Shown here: positions 7,708-15,117 of the stretch, piece by piece
Layout of the letters: each line of letters begins with the position of its first letter
Position numbering within the stretch: position 1 is the first letter of the stretch
NCBI GenBank assembly: GCA_947483545.1
Contig: CANKNP010000039.1
Span: 1-21,112, forward strand
Source of the DNA: Deltaproteobacteria bacterium
GTDB taxonomy: Bacteria > Myxococcota > UBA796 > SXON01
Reading direction: 5' to 3'
DNA: 21,112 nucleotides
Program-made: the position numbers and the translations under genes
The notes under the pieces: model-generated
The model's database searches: none
Told to the model about the DNA's origin: nothing
The model's input: only the letters and a program-made list of their open reading frames with translations

Positions 7708-7840
7708 CGGGCCTCCGCCGCCAGCATAGCCACGGCCAAGCCATGGTGCCGGCTCGTCGTCGGGGGCACAGCCCGTGTGCGGCGACGGCCATCGCCCAGG
7801 GCATTGTGACGAACATGCACGCCGCCCGGACGACTTGGTT

Positions 7841-7845
7841 AGGAG
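7841..7845 (+). promoter_or_regulatory. Shine-Dalgarno of the WD40 gene
   Basis: AGGAG lies 5 bases upstream of ATG 7851 (spacer ACGCG). It fixes this start over the upstream in-frame GTG/ATG codons back to 7743. Confidence 0.7.
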
Positions 7846-7850
7846 ACGCG

Positions 7851-9821
7851 ATGTCCGCGTTCGTGCCGTTCTTTGTGCTCCTCGCAGCGGCGGCTGAGCC
7901 CGTCGCCCTGCCGACCGGTCACGCCGGGTCCGTGGACGCCTTGGACCTCTCGGCAGACGCTGGCCGCCTTTTGACGGGCGGCGACACGGGCGACGTGCGA
8001 CTCTGGGACACGCGGGACGGTGCGCTGTTGGCGGCGGGCTACCCGCATGACCGCACCCGGGCGGTCGCCATCGCCGGGGATGGGTCGGTCCTTAGCTGCG
8101 GGTTGTCGGCCGTGGTCCGCGCGACCGCAGTCTCCGGGGCATGGCTGGAGGCCGGGCGGTGGAAGACCGAGGGTCCTTGCGTCGGCATCGGCGTGGCGTT
8201 GGAGGGGCGGGGCGTCGTCGTGGCCGTCGGACCAACGGTGCTCGTGTTTCGACCGGGGCGTGTCGGGCCGGTGCAACGGATCCAGATCGAGGGAAAGGAC
8301 ATCGCCGCCATGGCGGTGGCCCCGAATGCGGAGAGGGCGGCGGTGGTGACCCTCGACGGCGTAGTGGAGGTGGTCGATCTCGAGACGGGAAAGTCCCTGA
8401 TGCGGCGCGCGGCGAAGGTGGGGGAGAACGCCGGGTCTGGGGCTTCGGTGGCGTGGGCCGAGGCCGGTGACTCGGTGGCGGTCCTCACGGCCAACGGGCT
8501 GGAGGTCCTGCGCATCTCGAAGGCCCGGGTGGTCGCGGCGCGTCCGGCGGACCGGTCCCTTCCGGGGGGCCTCGCGTGGACGTCGCGCGGGCTGCTGAGT
8601 TTCACCACGGCGAGCGGCCTCGTCGCGCTTTCAAGCGGGAGCGTGCTCGGCCAGTTCGAGGCGGCGCCCACGCGGGCAGTCGCGCTCTCCGACGACGGGG
8701 AGACGCTCGCGATGGGCTTCGCGGACGGGCGCGTGAGCGTTCGTGATCTCGGCGCCGAGCCCCTCGCTGCGACGGGGCGGGCGCGAAAGGGCACCCCCGC
8801 GCCGCCGCCCGCACCGGCGACTTCTGCGCCGTTGGCTCCGGATCGTGACCTGGGTACGCACGCCCGCCGCATCGCCGCGCTCGTGTTCTCCGCGGATGGC
8901 TCGAAGCTCTTCGGTGCCACCACGGGCGGCGCCGGGCCAGCAATCGTGCAGTGGAGCGCTGCGACGGGCGAGGAGCACGGCCGTTGGGCAGGCGGCGGGG
9001 GCGCGCTCGCCGCGTCCCAGGATGGACGCTGGCTCGCTGCGGAGGAGACCGCGGCGGGCACCACCACGGTGCGGGCCGTCGGCTCGGGCGAGGTCCGCCA
9101 GACGTTCGCCTCCGGGCCGGTGTTTGAGCTCGGGTTTGAGTTCTCGGACCGCCTCGCTGCGATCCTGCCGCTCGGACTTCGGGTCTGGAGCCTTGCAGAC
9201 GGGCAGTTGATCTGGGAAGGCGCTGCCCTGTTCCCCAAGACCCAGAACGCGCCGGATGCGCACCTGTCGGTCGATGGGGACGCGATCGTGCGATCCTCCC
9301 GGGTCTTGCGCGGCGCGACGGCGACGGACACCCATGAGGTCTCGGTGTGGGACCTGAAGGGGTGCACCGATTGCGCGCGGGTGGATTGGCGCCTGGGCAA
9401 CGTGGACCTCTACCCGATTCGGTTCGCCGCCGTGCATGAGCGGTACTGGTCGGACGCTGCCGAACAGTGGATCGAGTTCATCTCCCCGCAGCAGACGCTC
9501 TGGAAGTTGGACGGGCAGCGGCCGCCCGTGCAGACCGGGCCGGCGATCGACGGGCCCGCGCTGCGGACCACGCTGGGTTGCACGCCGAAGCTGGAGCTCT
9601 GCGTGGCGACCCTCAAGGACCTGGGGCTGCCCATCGCGTTCTCCCCCCGTGAGGGCACCGTCGGGCCGCCGCTGCTTGGAGCCCGGAAGCCGATGGACGT
9701 GAACCAGGTGGTCAGCGCCGTATCGCCGGACGGGCGGTGGTTCGCGTACGCCGATGCAGAGGGCATCATCGAGCTCTGGGACGTGGAGACCGGCGTGCAC
9801 CGGGTGATGTTCGCGCTGTGA
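7851..9821 (+). CDS. Exported WD40-repeat beta-propeller protein
   Basis: The 656-residue product starts with a short signal peptide (MSAFVPFFVLLAAAAEP), supported by the AGGAG upstream of ATG 7851. WD40-type blades follow: GHAGSVDALDLSADAGRLL, then GDTGDVRLWDTRDG near residues 40-60, then weaker blades ending in VVEVVDLETGK and VSVRDLG. A Pro/Ala-rich linker (TPAPPPAPATSAPLAP) sits near residues 310-330. A second set of blades follows, including HARRIAALVFSADGSKLF, and the last one ends GIIELWDVETG close to the C-terminus. This suggests two propellers of roughly 290-330 residues. WD40 propellers are interaction scaffolds; an exported one is probably periplasmic or surface-linked. The stop TGA overlaps the GTG start of the next gene (GTGA), so the two are likely co-translated. 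The binding partner is unknown. Confidence 0.88.
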   Translation: MSAFVPFFVLLAAAAEPVALPTGHAGSVDALDLSADAGRLLTGGDTGDVRLWDTRDGALLAAGYPHDRTRAVAIAGDGSVLSCGLSAVVRATAVSGAWLEAGRWKTEGPCVGIGVALEGRGVVVAVGPTVLVFRPGRVGPVQRIQIEGKDIAAMAVAPNAERAAVVTLDGVVEVVDLETGKSLMRRAAKVGENAGSGASVAWAEAGDSVAVLTANGLEVLRISKARVVAARPADRSLPGGLAWTSRGLLSFTTASGLVALSSGSVLGQFEAAPTRAVALSDDGETLAMGFADGRVSVRDLGAEPLAATGRARKGTPAPPPAPATSAPLAPDRDLGTHARRIAALVFSADGSKLFGATTGGAGPAIVQWSAATGEEHGRWAGGGGALAASQDGRWLAAEETAAGTTTVRAVGSGEVRQTFASGPVFELGFEFSDRLAAILPLGLRVWSLADGQLIWEGAALFPKTQNAPDAHLSVDGDAIVRSSRVLRGATATDTHEVSVWDLKGCTDCARVDWRLGNVDLYPIRFAAVHERYWSDAAEQWIEFISPQQTLWKLDGQRPPVQTGPAIDGPALRTTLGCTPKLELCVATLKDLGLPIAFSPREGTVGPPLLGARKPMDVNQVVSAVSPDGRWFAYADAEGIIELWDVETGVHRVMFAL

Positions 9822-10107
9822 TTCTGGCCCTCCTGTCCTGCGGCCCGCTGAACCTGACAGGCACGATGTCCTACGTGGAGCGAATGTCCGATGGAACAGC
9901 CGATCCCAATACGACCACCCCCTCACACAGGCGGACATGTGGTACACCCAAGTGATGGGGGCCAACTATCCAGGAACTACCTATACACGCGACCACACCG
10001 AGATCCAGTTCGGCTGGACGGACGCGGGGAACGGGGACCTCGGGGTTGTCGGCACCCTCTCCGGGAAGGCACGGCTCTCCCACGGAGGTTCCCCTCCAGG
10101 GGATTGA
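9818..10107 (+). pseudogene. Small lipoprotein-like gene broken by a one-base frameshift
   Basis: GTG at 9818 overlaps the WD40 stop codon and reads MILALLSCGPLNLTGTMSYV, with a lipobox-like LLSC but an unusually short hydrophobic segment. In this frame the product becomes nonsensical after about residue 34 and stops at 9955. The protein-like reading continues in another frame, for example QADMWYTQVMGANYPGTTY and EIQFGWTDAGNGDLG, ending at TGA 10105-10107. Adding one base in the C-run at 9918-9922 joins the two into one product of 96 residues. Either a C was lost in the genome or in the sequencing. The family is not recognised. It converges on the OmpA-family gene ending at 10143. Confidence 0.55.
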
Positions 10108-10116
10108 ACATTCGGC

Positions 10117-10132
10117 GGCTCTGGGCCGAGCC
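10117..10132. terminator. Possible weak hairpin between convergent genes
   Basis: GGCTC and GAGCC form a 5-bp stem around TGGGCC, placed between the stop at 10107 (+) and the stop at 10143 (-). Position suits a bidirectional transcript end, but there is no T-tract and the stem is short. Confidence 0.25.
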
Positions 10133-10142
10133 CCGTTCAGAG

Positions 10143-11099
10143 CTATTCGGAGCAGGTGGTTGGGCAGGAGGCGCCCTCATCGAGGCGACGGAACTCGACG
10201 CGCCGGTTGAGGCTTCGGGTCGTCTCGGGGACGATCTGACAGCTCTCTCCCAGGGCCTTGGTGGGCAGCCGCGACTTCTCGAGGCCACGGGCGATCAGGT
10301 AGCTCTGAACGGTTGCGGCCCGCCCAAGGCTCAGTACCTGGTTGTAGGCCGTGGAACCCTCCTCCGAGGCATTTCCGACGATGCAGACCCGACAGCTGGG
10401 ATCGCGAGAGATCGCGTCCGCGACAGCGTCCAACACCGGGTCCATCGGCCGCGGGTCGCCGTACGTCGGGAGCGGGAGCTCAGCGCTGTCGTAGGGGAAC
10501 TGCACAAGGATCACGAGGGGCGTGCCGCTGCAGGGATCGGACGGGCATCCGGCCGTCGCGGCGGCGCCGGATTGCATGGGACAACGGTCGTCGTCATCGC
10601 AGACGCCGTCGGTGTCAAAGTCGGCGCAGGGCGCGACCTGCACGACCTTCTCCTGGCGCGGGGGCCGTTGGCGAGGCGCCGGCGGCACCGGCTCGCTGAC
10701 CTCCTCGTCGCGCCCGCCTCCAAACGAGAGGTTCAATCCGACCGTGAGCAGCTGGGCGTCGTTCGGGTCCACATCCGGCAACACATCAGGTTGAACGACA
10801 TGAACATACCGGACCACGGGGCCCAGCGCGAACCCGGGCGAGACCTGAAACCCGTATCCGAGCCCGGCGTCAAACCCGAAGCGGTTCAGCTGGCCGGTAC
10901 GGACAAACCCAAGGTTGAAGTCTGTGAAGAGACCGCCAAGATCGTTCGCCTCAGGCTGCAAGGTGCCAAACGGCCGCAGCCGGAGCCCGCCCATCACGAA
11001 GTGTGCCCCCCCATCGAGCGTGGCACCAGGCGCCGGGGTCGCCAGCAGGGCATACGACCCCTGCAGGCTCACCACCCGACCCGGCGAGGTCAGCGACAT
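10143..11099 (-). CDS. OmpA-family outer-membrane protein, N-terminus missing
   Basis: From ATG 11097-11099 the frame gives about 318 residues. The first part is a beta-barrel-like region (for example FGFDAGLGYGFQVSPGFALG, then VGLNLSFGGG). A Pro-rich linker follows, then a thrombospondin type-3-like calcium repeat CADFDTDGVCDDDDRCP. The C-terminus is an OmpA/MotB peptidoglycan-binding domain: LVQFPYDSAELPL, then the helix YNQVLSLGRAATVQSYLIARG, KALGESC and the hallmark NRRVEF near the end. Such proteins anchor the outer membrane to peptidoglycan. No signal peptide exists in frame: upstream codons are antisense-like and overlap the Ig-like lipoprotein in another frame. The true N-terminus (signal peptide and first strand) therefore appears deleted, and the gene is probably non-functional unless the sequence is wrong here. 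Confidence 0.8.
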   Translation of the reverse strand: MSLTSPGRVVSLQGSYALLATPAPGATLDGGAHFVMGGLRLRPFGTLQPEANDLGGLFTDFNLGFVRTGQLNRFGFDAGLGYGFQVSPGFALGPVVRYVHVVQPDVLPDVDPNDAQLLTVGLNLSFGGGRDEEVSEPVPPAPRQRPPRQEKVVQVAPCADFDTDGVCDDDDRCPMQSGAAATAGCPSDPCSGTPLVILVQFPYDSAELPLPTYGDPRPMDPVLDAVADAISRDPSCRVCIVGNASEEGSTAYNQVLSLGRAATVQSYLIARGLEKSRLPTKALGESCQIVPETTRSLNRRVEFRRLDEGASCPTTCSE

Positions 11100-11478
11100 C
11101 GCTCGTGATGGTAGCGGTGAATTCCGTCTGGGGCGCGAGGGTGTCCGTGGGGAAGAACACCACGGTCGCGTCGAACGCCGTGACCTCGCCGACCAGGAAT
11201 GCGGTGCCGTCACTCAGCGTGATGTGCTCCGTCGTCAAGGTAAGGGGGTCCATCTCCTCGCTGAAGGTGGCGATGATCGCCGGGTTGAGCGCGACACCGT
11301 CGTCGCCAGCCGCGGGCGAGGTCCAGGTGACCAGCGGCCGGGTCTCATCGCCGAACCCGGACGTGTCGTCGCTGTGGGGCTCGCCCCAGCCGACAATCGG
11401 ACCGCACGCACCCAACGGGCCAGCGAGGAGGAGCAGGGCGCCGCAGCGGGCAGGACGTCGTTCGGATCGAACATTCAT
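11080..11478 (-). pseudogene. Ig-like (Big_5 type) lipoprotein, 3' end missing
   Basis: ATG at 11476-11478 starts a lipoprotein signal: RCGALLLLAGPLGAC with the lipobox L-G-A-C at residues 22-25. The mature part contains one bacterial Ig-like unit with the usual wording TSPAAGDDGVALNPAIIATF, then EEMDPLTL, and ends TEFTATITSDVADLAG, matching the last strands of Big_5-like domains. Right after this (about position 11080) the frame turns Gly/Trp/Cys-rich and lacks coding character, while the OmpA frame becomes convincing. So the C-terminal part of this lipoprotein and the N-terminal part of the OmpA gene are both lost at one point. Big_5-like lipoproteins are common surface proteins in Myxococcota, often in several copies; the role here is unknown. 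Confidence 0.6.
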
Positions 11479-11572
11479 TTGGAATGGACCTTCATCGTTT
11501 GTGTGGAGCGGTGCCCGTCCCGTTCCGGGGCGGGGTCGATTGGGTTGTCAGCCTGGTCCAAGCAGATTCGGT

Positions 11573-11602
11573 GCCAGCACCGGGCCAGCACCGGGCCAGC
11601 AA
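11573..11602. repeat. 11-bp tandem repeat, about 2.7 copies
   Basis: The unit GCCAGCACCGG occurs at 11573-11583 and 11584-11594, followed by GCCAGCAA at 11595-11602. It lies in the 207-bp non-coding stretch upstream of the Ig-like lipoprotein start (minus strand). No other signal is seen in that stretch. Confidence 0.7.
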
Positions 11603-11685
11603 CTTCAAGAACTTAAGAACCCCCCGGGCGACGCCCCCCACCCAAACGCATCAAGATGACGGGGCGGGTCGTTCAGTTTGAGCGG

Positions 11686-11948
11686 CTACGGGCTCCAACC
11701 CCCCGCCGGCCCGCCAAAAGCGCCAAGATCGTTTCGGGTGCCATCCACGTCGTTGTACCCGGCCAAGGGGTTCCCCTTGTCCACGACCGGAGAGAACCCC
11801 ACATCCAGGCTGAAATCTCCCGACGCCGCATCGGTGAACTGGGCATCCAACTGCAGGCCGTTCGCCTCGTTGCCTCGTCCCCATAAAAGACGTTCTGACT
11901 GCCCTTGTCGAAATAGTCGTTGTAGTCGGCCGTCGAGCTAGCCTTCAC
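11686..11948 (-). pseudogene. C-terminal relic of a right-handed beta-helix protein, frameshifted
   Basis: Two frames together encode the end of a parallel beta-helix protein. The first reads ADYNDYFDKGSQNVFYGDEA, a typical helix rung. The second reads LQLDAQFTDAASGDFSLD, then SPVVDKGNP, then GYNDVDGTRNDLGAFGGP, and stops at TAG 11686-11688. The last is the stereotyped ending of many pectate-lyase-like or polymorphic-outer-membrane-type proteins (S-P-x-I-D-x-G-N-P...D-x-D-G-S-x-x-D-x-G-A-Y/F-G-G). The frames are separated by an 8-bp tandem duplication at 11864-11879; deleting one copy restores a continuous product. The N-terminal several hundred residues are absent: upstream of about 11948 the sequence is the end of the next lipoprotein gene. 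It is clearly a remnant. Confidence 0.7.
11864..11879. repeat. 8-bp tandem duplication that breaks a reading frame
   Basis: GCCTCGTT (11864-11871) is followed directly by GCCTCGTC (11872-11879). The net 8-base addition shifts the minus-strand beta-helix frame; removing one unit yields G-D-E-A-N-G-L-Q-L-D-A-Q-F, which joins the two halves. This is the signature of replication slippage. Confidence 0.7.
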
Positions 11949-12679
11949 CAAGCGACCAGGGTCCCGCCGGGGTCGATCTCGCACACCGGGGCTTCAAACT
12001 CGATGTAGATCTCCCCTTCGACCTCATCGCCCCCGTTGATGAGCGCGGCGTCGAGCGTGCCCACCACCTCGTTGCCGGTGTCGACGATCTCCAGCATCCC
12101 GCCCTGGGTGGGCCAGTACATGGTCGCGACATCGCAGTCTTCGGCGGCGGGATCGAAGGAGCACGTACCCGGGTTCCAACCCCCGCAGTCGCCGCCCTCG
12201 ACGATGTAGTGGAGACCCCCGGAGACCTCGTGGCGCCCTCGCTCCGCGGTGACGCTTCCGGTGTCCAGGCCGGCTGAGAAGAAGTGCCGGGTCTTGGCCG
12301 GGTGGTCGATCCCGGCGTTGTCCAGCGCCGTCATCTCGTCGCAGGCGATCCCGACGTTCCCCCCTTCGCCCACCGCCGCTACGAGCGTCTGACTTGCTCG
12401 GCCCCAGGCTTCGAGGTCTGCCCTCGTCCCGCCGCAGGTGGATGCGTAGTCACGTACGGTCAACGGGTTGATCTGCGCATCGTCCGCTCGGGTCAACGTG
12501 CCCGCCCCGTCGATGATCCACACCCCTACGCTCGGCGTGACCAGCCAGACGGTGCTCTGTGCCGGACCGAAGTCCTCGAGCCCGGTCACCTCCACCGTGG
12601 CCCGACCGGTCACGCAGCCGGACAGCGCGAGGGCGAGGAGGAGCCAGAATTGAAGGCGGCACGAAGTACGCGTGTTCAA
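11945..12679 (-). CDS. Lipoprotein of unknown function
   Basis: A TTG start at 12677-12679 gives 244 residues beginning MNTRTSCRLQFWLLLALALSGC, a clean lipoprotein signal with the lipobox L-S-G-C at residues 19-22. A GGGAG at 12686-12690 lies six bases upstream, which supports this TTG over the longer open frame to 12826, whose first 49 residues are Arg/Pro-rich. The mature protein is acidic and Gly/Thr-rich, with several Cys (for example CGGTRADLEAW and CGGWNPGTCSFDP), and ends in a beta-rich stretch EGEIYIEFEAP...GTLVAW. It should be tethered to the inner or outer membrane through the acylated Cys. No named domain is recognised. It appears complete, but its stop codon lies right at the edge of the beta-helix relic, so the natural end is not certain. 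Confidence 0.75.
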   Translation of the reverse strand: MNTRTSCRLQFWLLLALALSGCVTGRATVEVTGLEDFGPAQSTVWLVTPSVGVWIIDGAGTLTRADDAQINPLTVRDYASTCGGTRADLEAWGRASQTLVAAVGEGGNVGIACDEMTALDNAGIDHPAKTRHFFSAGLDTGSVTAERGRHEVSGGLHYIVEGGDCGGWNPGTCSFDPAAEDCDVATMYWPTQGGMLEIVDTGNEVVGTLDAALINGGDEVEGEIYIEFEAPVCEIDPGGTLVAW

Positions 12680-13008
12680 AGCGGGCTCCCGTGCTTGCGT
12701 CTCGGCCGAATCGAAGCGAACACAGGCCCACGGATGCGGGCGCTCTTGGCCAACACTGGCCGATGCGCCCGGCCCGCGCCCTCGCGGGGCGGGAGTATCG
12801 GCGAGGCGGCGTACGCGGTTGGGCATTGGGGAGGGTGCGGGGAGGGTAGCATCCCCGGGGCTGCGGGCGGGCTTGGGCCCCCTGAGCGGGCTTCGGGTCG
12901 GGCCGCGGGACGCCCGTGCGCACTGGCGGGGTGCGCAGCTTTTGCAACCAGGCCGTTCAGCTTGCCGATCCCCGCATGCTGTGCAAAACGGCGTCCGGAG
13001 CTTCGCCC
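12680..13008. promoter_or_regulatory. Divergent intergenic region
   Basis: This 329-bp region separates the lipoprotein gene (-) from the SRPBCC-AgmX gene (+), so it should hold promoters for both. TTTTGCA at 12940-12946 and its exact complement TGCAAAA at 12982-12988 form an inverted pair with a 42-bp centre-to-centre distance, close to four helical turns. This could be a paired regulator site. A GGAG at 12997-13000 serves as Shine-Dalgarno for ATG 13009. No -10/-35 pair is convincing. Confidence 0.35.
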
Positions 13009-13929
13009 ATGAAAAACATCCTCCTCGGCCTCGCCGGCGGTGTCGCGGTCCTCGTCATCGGCTTTGTCGTCGCCGTGTCGATGCAGCGCCCGGCCACCCA
13101 CATCGAGCGCAGCATCACGATGGCCGCCACCCCCGCAGACGTGTTCCCCTATGTGAACAACTTCGATAGGTGGATGGCCTGGAACCCCTGGCAGGGCCTG
13201 GACCCGGACCAGAAGGTCACGTTCTCCGACGTGCGCGAGGGCAAGGGTGCATGGTACGCATGGGATGGAAATGACCAGGTTGGCAGAGGCAAGATGACCA
13301 TCACCGAGAGCGTACCGAACGAGCGGGTGGTCGAGGACCTGCAGTTCTTCACGCCGTTTGAGGCCCAGGCGGTGGTGACCATGACCCTCGCGGCCGAGGG
13401 CGACAAGACCAGGCTGACCTGGGCGTACGACCACGAAGATGGCTTCATGGACAAGGCCACGGGGCTGTTCCTGGACATGGACGCGATGCTTGGCGCCGAT
13501 TTTCAACGGGGGCTGGACCTGCTGAAGCCGCTCGCGGAGAAAGCTGCGGCGGAGCGGGTGGCGGGGGCTCGGGTCCAGATTCGGGGGCGGGAGGGCCAAC
13601 TGGGTCAGATCGATGCCGATCTGCTGGATGAGCCCGACGTTGGTCCGGTCTTCAAGGTGGTGAGGGCTGCCGACCCGACGTTTCAAGCCTGCACGGCGGC
13701 GGCACTCAGGGTGGACCCGAACCTAAGCGGGCGCCTCACGCTCACGTGGAAGATCAACGCGGGCAAGGTGGAGAAGGTGGCCGTGGTCCACCCCTCGTCG
13801 GTACACGAACGGGCCCTCGCGGGCAGCACAGTGGGCAGTTGTTTTCAGGCGGCGGTCGAAGCGTTGAAGTTTGACCCGGCGCTGACTGAGGAGGTATCCG
13901 GGTACAGCTGGGTGGTTTCCGGCCCATAG
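13009..13929 (+). CDS. Membrane-anchored SRPBCC domain protein with AgmX/PglI-type C-terminal domain
   Basis: The 306-residue product starts with an N-terminal helix (ILLGLAGGVAVLVIGFVVAV, residues 4-23). Residues about 25-175 are an SRPBCC/START-like ligand-binding domain of the polyketide-cyclase type: HIERSITMAATPADVFPYVN, then FDRWMAWNPW, then ITESVPNERVVEDLQF, and a final helix LDLLKPLAEKAA. These normally make up a whole protein. Residues about 185-306 resemble the AgmX/PglI C-terminal domain common in Myxococcota, with a conserved pair of Cys (FQACTAAALR, VGSCFQAAVE) around LSGRLTLTWKINAGKVEKVAV. AgmX takes part in gliding motility and PglI in related functions. The start ATG 13009 has GGAG eight bases upstream. 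The next gene begins 23 bp downstream and is probably co-transcribed. The ligand is unknown. The fusion could be natural or an in-frame deletion product. Confidence 0.82.
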   Translation: MKNILLGLAGGVAVLVIGFVVAVSMQRPATHIERSITMAATPADVFPYVNNFDRWMAWNPWQGLDPDQKVTFSDVREGKGAWYAWDGNDQVGRGKMTITESVPNERVVEDLQFFTPFEAQAVVTMTLAAEGDKTRLTWAYDHEDGFMDKATGLFLDMDAMLGADFQRGLDLLKPLAEKAAAERVAGARVQIRGREGQLGQIDADLLDEPDVGPVFKVVRAADPTFQACTAAALRVDPNLSGRLTLTWKINAGKVEKVAVVHPSSVHERALAGSTVGSCFQAAVEALKFDPALTEEVSGYSWVVSGP

Positions 13930-13952
13930 GCGCGTATACTTTGACCCCGACC

Positions 13953-14813
13953 ATGTGGATCTCCCTCCTCGCGCTGCTCTCCTTCGCCTCGGCCTCGACG
14001 TTGGCCGTCGGTGAGCTCGCCAACGGCCCCTTCCCCCTGGACCTCCCCGGCGCAACGTTCACCGTCCCCGCGGGCTGGACCGCCGCCGGCACCGAAGATC
14101 CGTCGATCGTCGCGCTCTCTCCGAACAACGGCGTCGTTGTCATCGCGACGACCAAGCCTGCGACGCTGTCTTCGGCCCAGCGTGACCTCGGCCTCCCGAT
14201 GGATCTGGGCGGTGGAATTACCCTCACGCCCGTCGGCACCGTCGCGACGTTGGGCAACATGCTGACTGGCACCTACTTCGTCGGCGGCGGTGGCCCCGGC
14301 ATGCAGGCCATCGTGATGACGCGGGTCGATCCGGGCGGCACGTCCCTCTCGCTCATCGCCTTCGGCATGCCGGAGCTGCTTCCCTCGGTCAAGTCGAGCC
14401 TGAGCCAGGCGGTCAACGCCGCGCGCTTCGTCGCGGTCACCCAGCCCGCGGCGGTCGCTGTCGCCGCGGTCGCTTCGACCGGATCCGGCTGGGCGAACTA
14501 CCTGCGGGGAAACTACCTGGTTCGGCTCTACACCGGCAGCGGCTACTCCGAGAAGGAGGAGCTCTGGCTCTGCAGCGACGGCTCCTACCGGTATGCGAGC
14601 GACATGGGCGGGTACGGCGGCGGGTTCAGCGCCGCGGGGGCCAGCAGTCGCTCGGGCGTTTGGAGCGCGCGCAACGAGATGAGCCAGGCCGGAGCGCTCG
14701 TGCTCCAGCGCGCGGACGGGGTGGTCAGCGAGCTTCGGGTCACGGGCGGGGAGGACGGCTTGTACCTGAATGGCACGCAGTGGTTCCGCGGGGACAATGA
14801 GCTTTGTAGGTAG
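13953..14813 (+). CDS. Exported protein of unknown function
   Basis: From ATG 13953 the product is 286 residues with a signal peptide MWISLLALLSFASASTLA. A TTG at 13941 would add four residues. The first half is a strand-rich domain (FPLDLPGATFTVPAGWTAAG and ITLTPVGTVATLGNMLTGTY), similar in style to small PsbP/Mog1-like or DUF1795-like domains. After an Ala/Val-rich linker the second half reads YLRGNYLVRLYTGSGYSEKE, then LWLCSDGSYRYASD, then GVWSARNE, a lipocalin-like or META-like pattern seen in uncharacterised exported bacterial proteins. It follows the SRPBCC gene by 23 bp on the same strand. The TATACT in that gap is promoter-like but may be chance. No enzymatic motif is seen. Confidence 0.78.
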   Translation: MWISLLALLSFASASTLAVGELANGPFPLDLPGATFTVPAGWTAAGTEDPSIVALSPNNGVVVIATTKPATLSSAQRDLGLPMDLGGGITLTPVGTVATLGNMLTGTYFVGGGGPGMQAIVMTRVDPGGTSLSLIAFGMPELLPSVKSSLSQAVNAARFVAVTQPAAVAVAAVASTGSGWANYLRGNYLVRLYTGSGYSEKEELWLCSDGSYRYASDMGGYGGGFSAAGASSRSGVWSARNEMSQAGALVLQRADGVVSELRVTGGEDGLYLNGTQWFRGDNELCR

Positions 14814-14894
14814 GGGCGGGCTCGGGGCCATCCAGTGGGGTCCGATGCCGCCGTGAAACGCCCGTGGGTACCGGGCGGGTGCGGTGCGGGAACT

Positions 14895-15041
14895 CCACCA
14901 CGAGGCAAGACGACGCCGGGCGCGAACACTTCGGGGGTGGTGACCGCCACCAGGGCCGAAGACGACGCCGGGCGCGAACACTTCGGGGGTGGTGACCGCC
15001 ACCAGGGCCGAAGACGACGCCGGGCGCGAACACTTCGGGGG
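14895..15041. repeat. 52-bp tandem repeat, about 2.8 copies
   Basis: Units start at 14895 (partly diverged), 14947 and 14999, with an exact 52-bp period; the segment AGACGACGCCGGGCGCGAAC recurs at 14908, 14960 and 15012, and copies two and three are identical over most of their length. The period is not a multiple of three, so it does not encode a peptide repeat in one frame. Each full unit contains GGTGG-TGACCG-CCACC, a possible 5-bp stem. The array fills the 304-bp gap between convergent genes (14813 + and 15118 -). The unit has no spacers, so it is not a CRISPR. Outside the array I see nothing in the gap. Confidence 0.88.
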
Positions 15042-15117
15042 GTAGTCGCCCCCCGCCCGGAGATCAGCGGCGTTCCACGGCCCGAGTGTGCGGTGAGGCG
15101 ATGGTCGTGAGCCGCCC

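Noticed and set aside
8039..9965. Two long minus-strand open frames opposite the WD40 gene
   Set aside because: Arg/Pro/Ser-rich shadows; the WD40 frame has signal peptide, Shine-Dalgarno and blade motifs.
9891..11108. Plus-strand open frame of 405 codons
   Set aside because: Antisense to the OmpA-family gene, whose OmpA and calcium-repeat motifs are unmistakable.
14895..15041. Tandem repeat as a CRISPR array
   Set aside because: Units abut at a constant 52-bp period with no variable spacers, and no cas gene is nearby.
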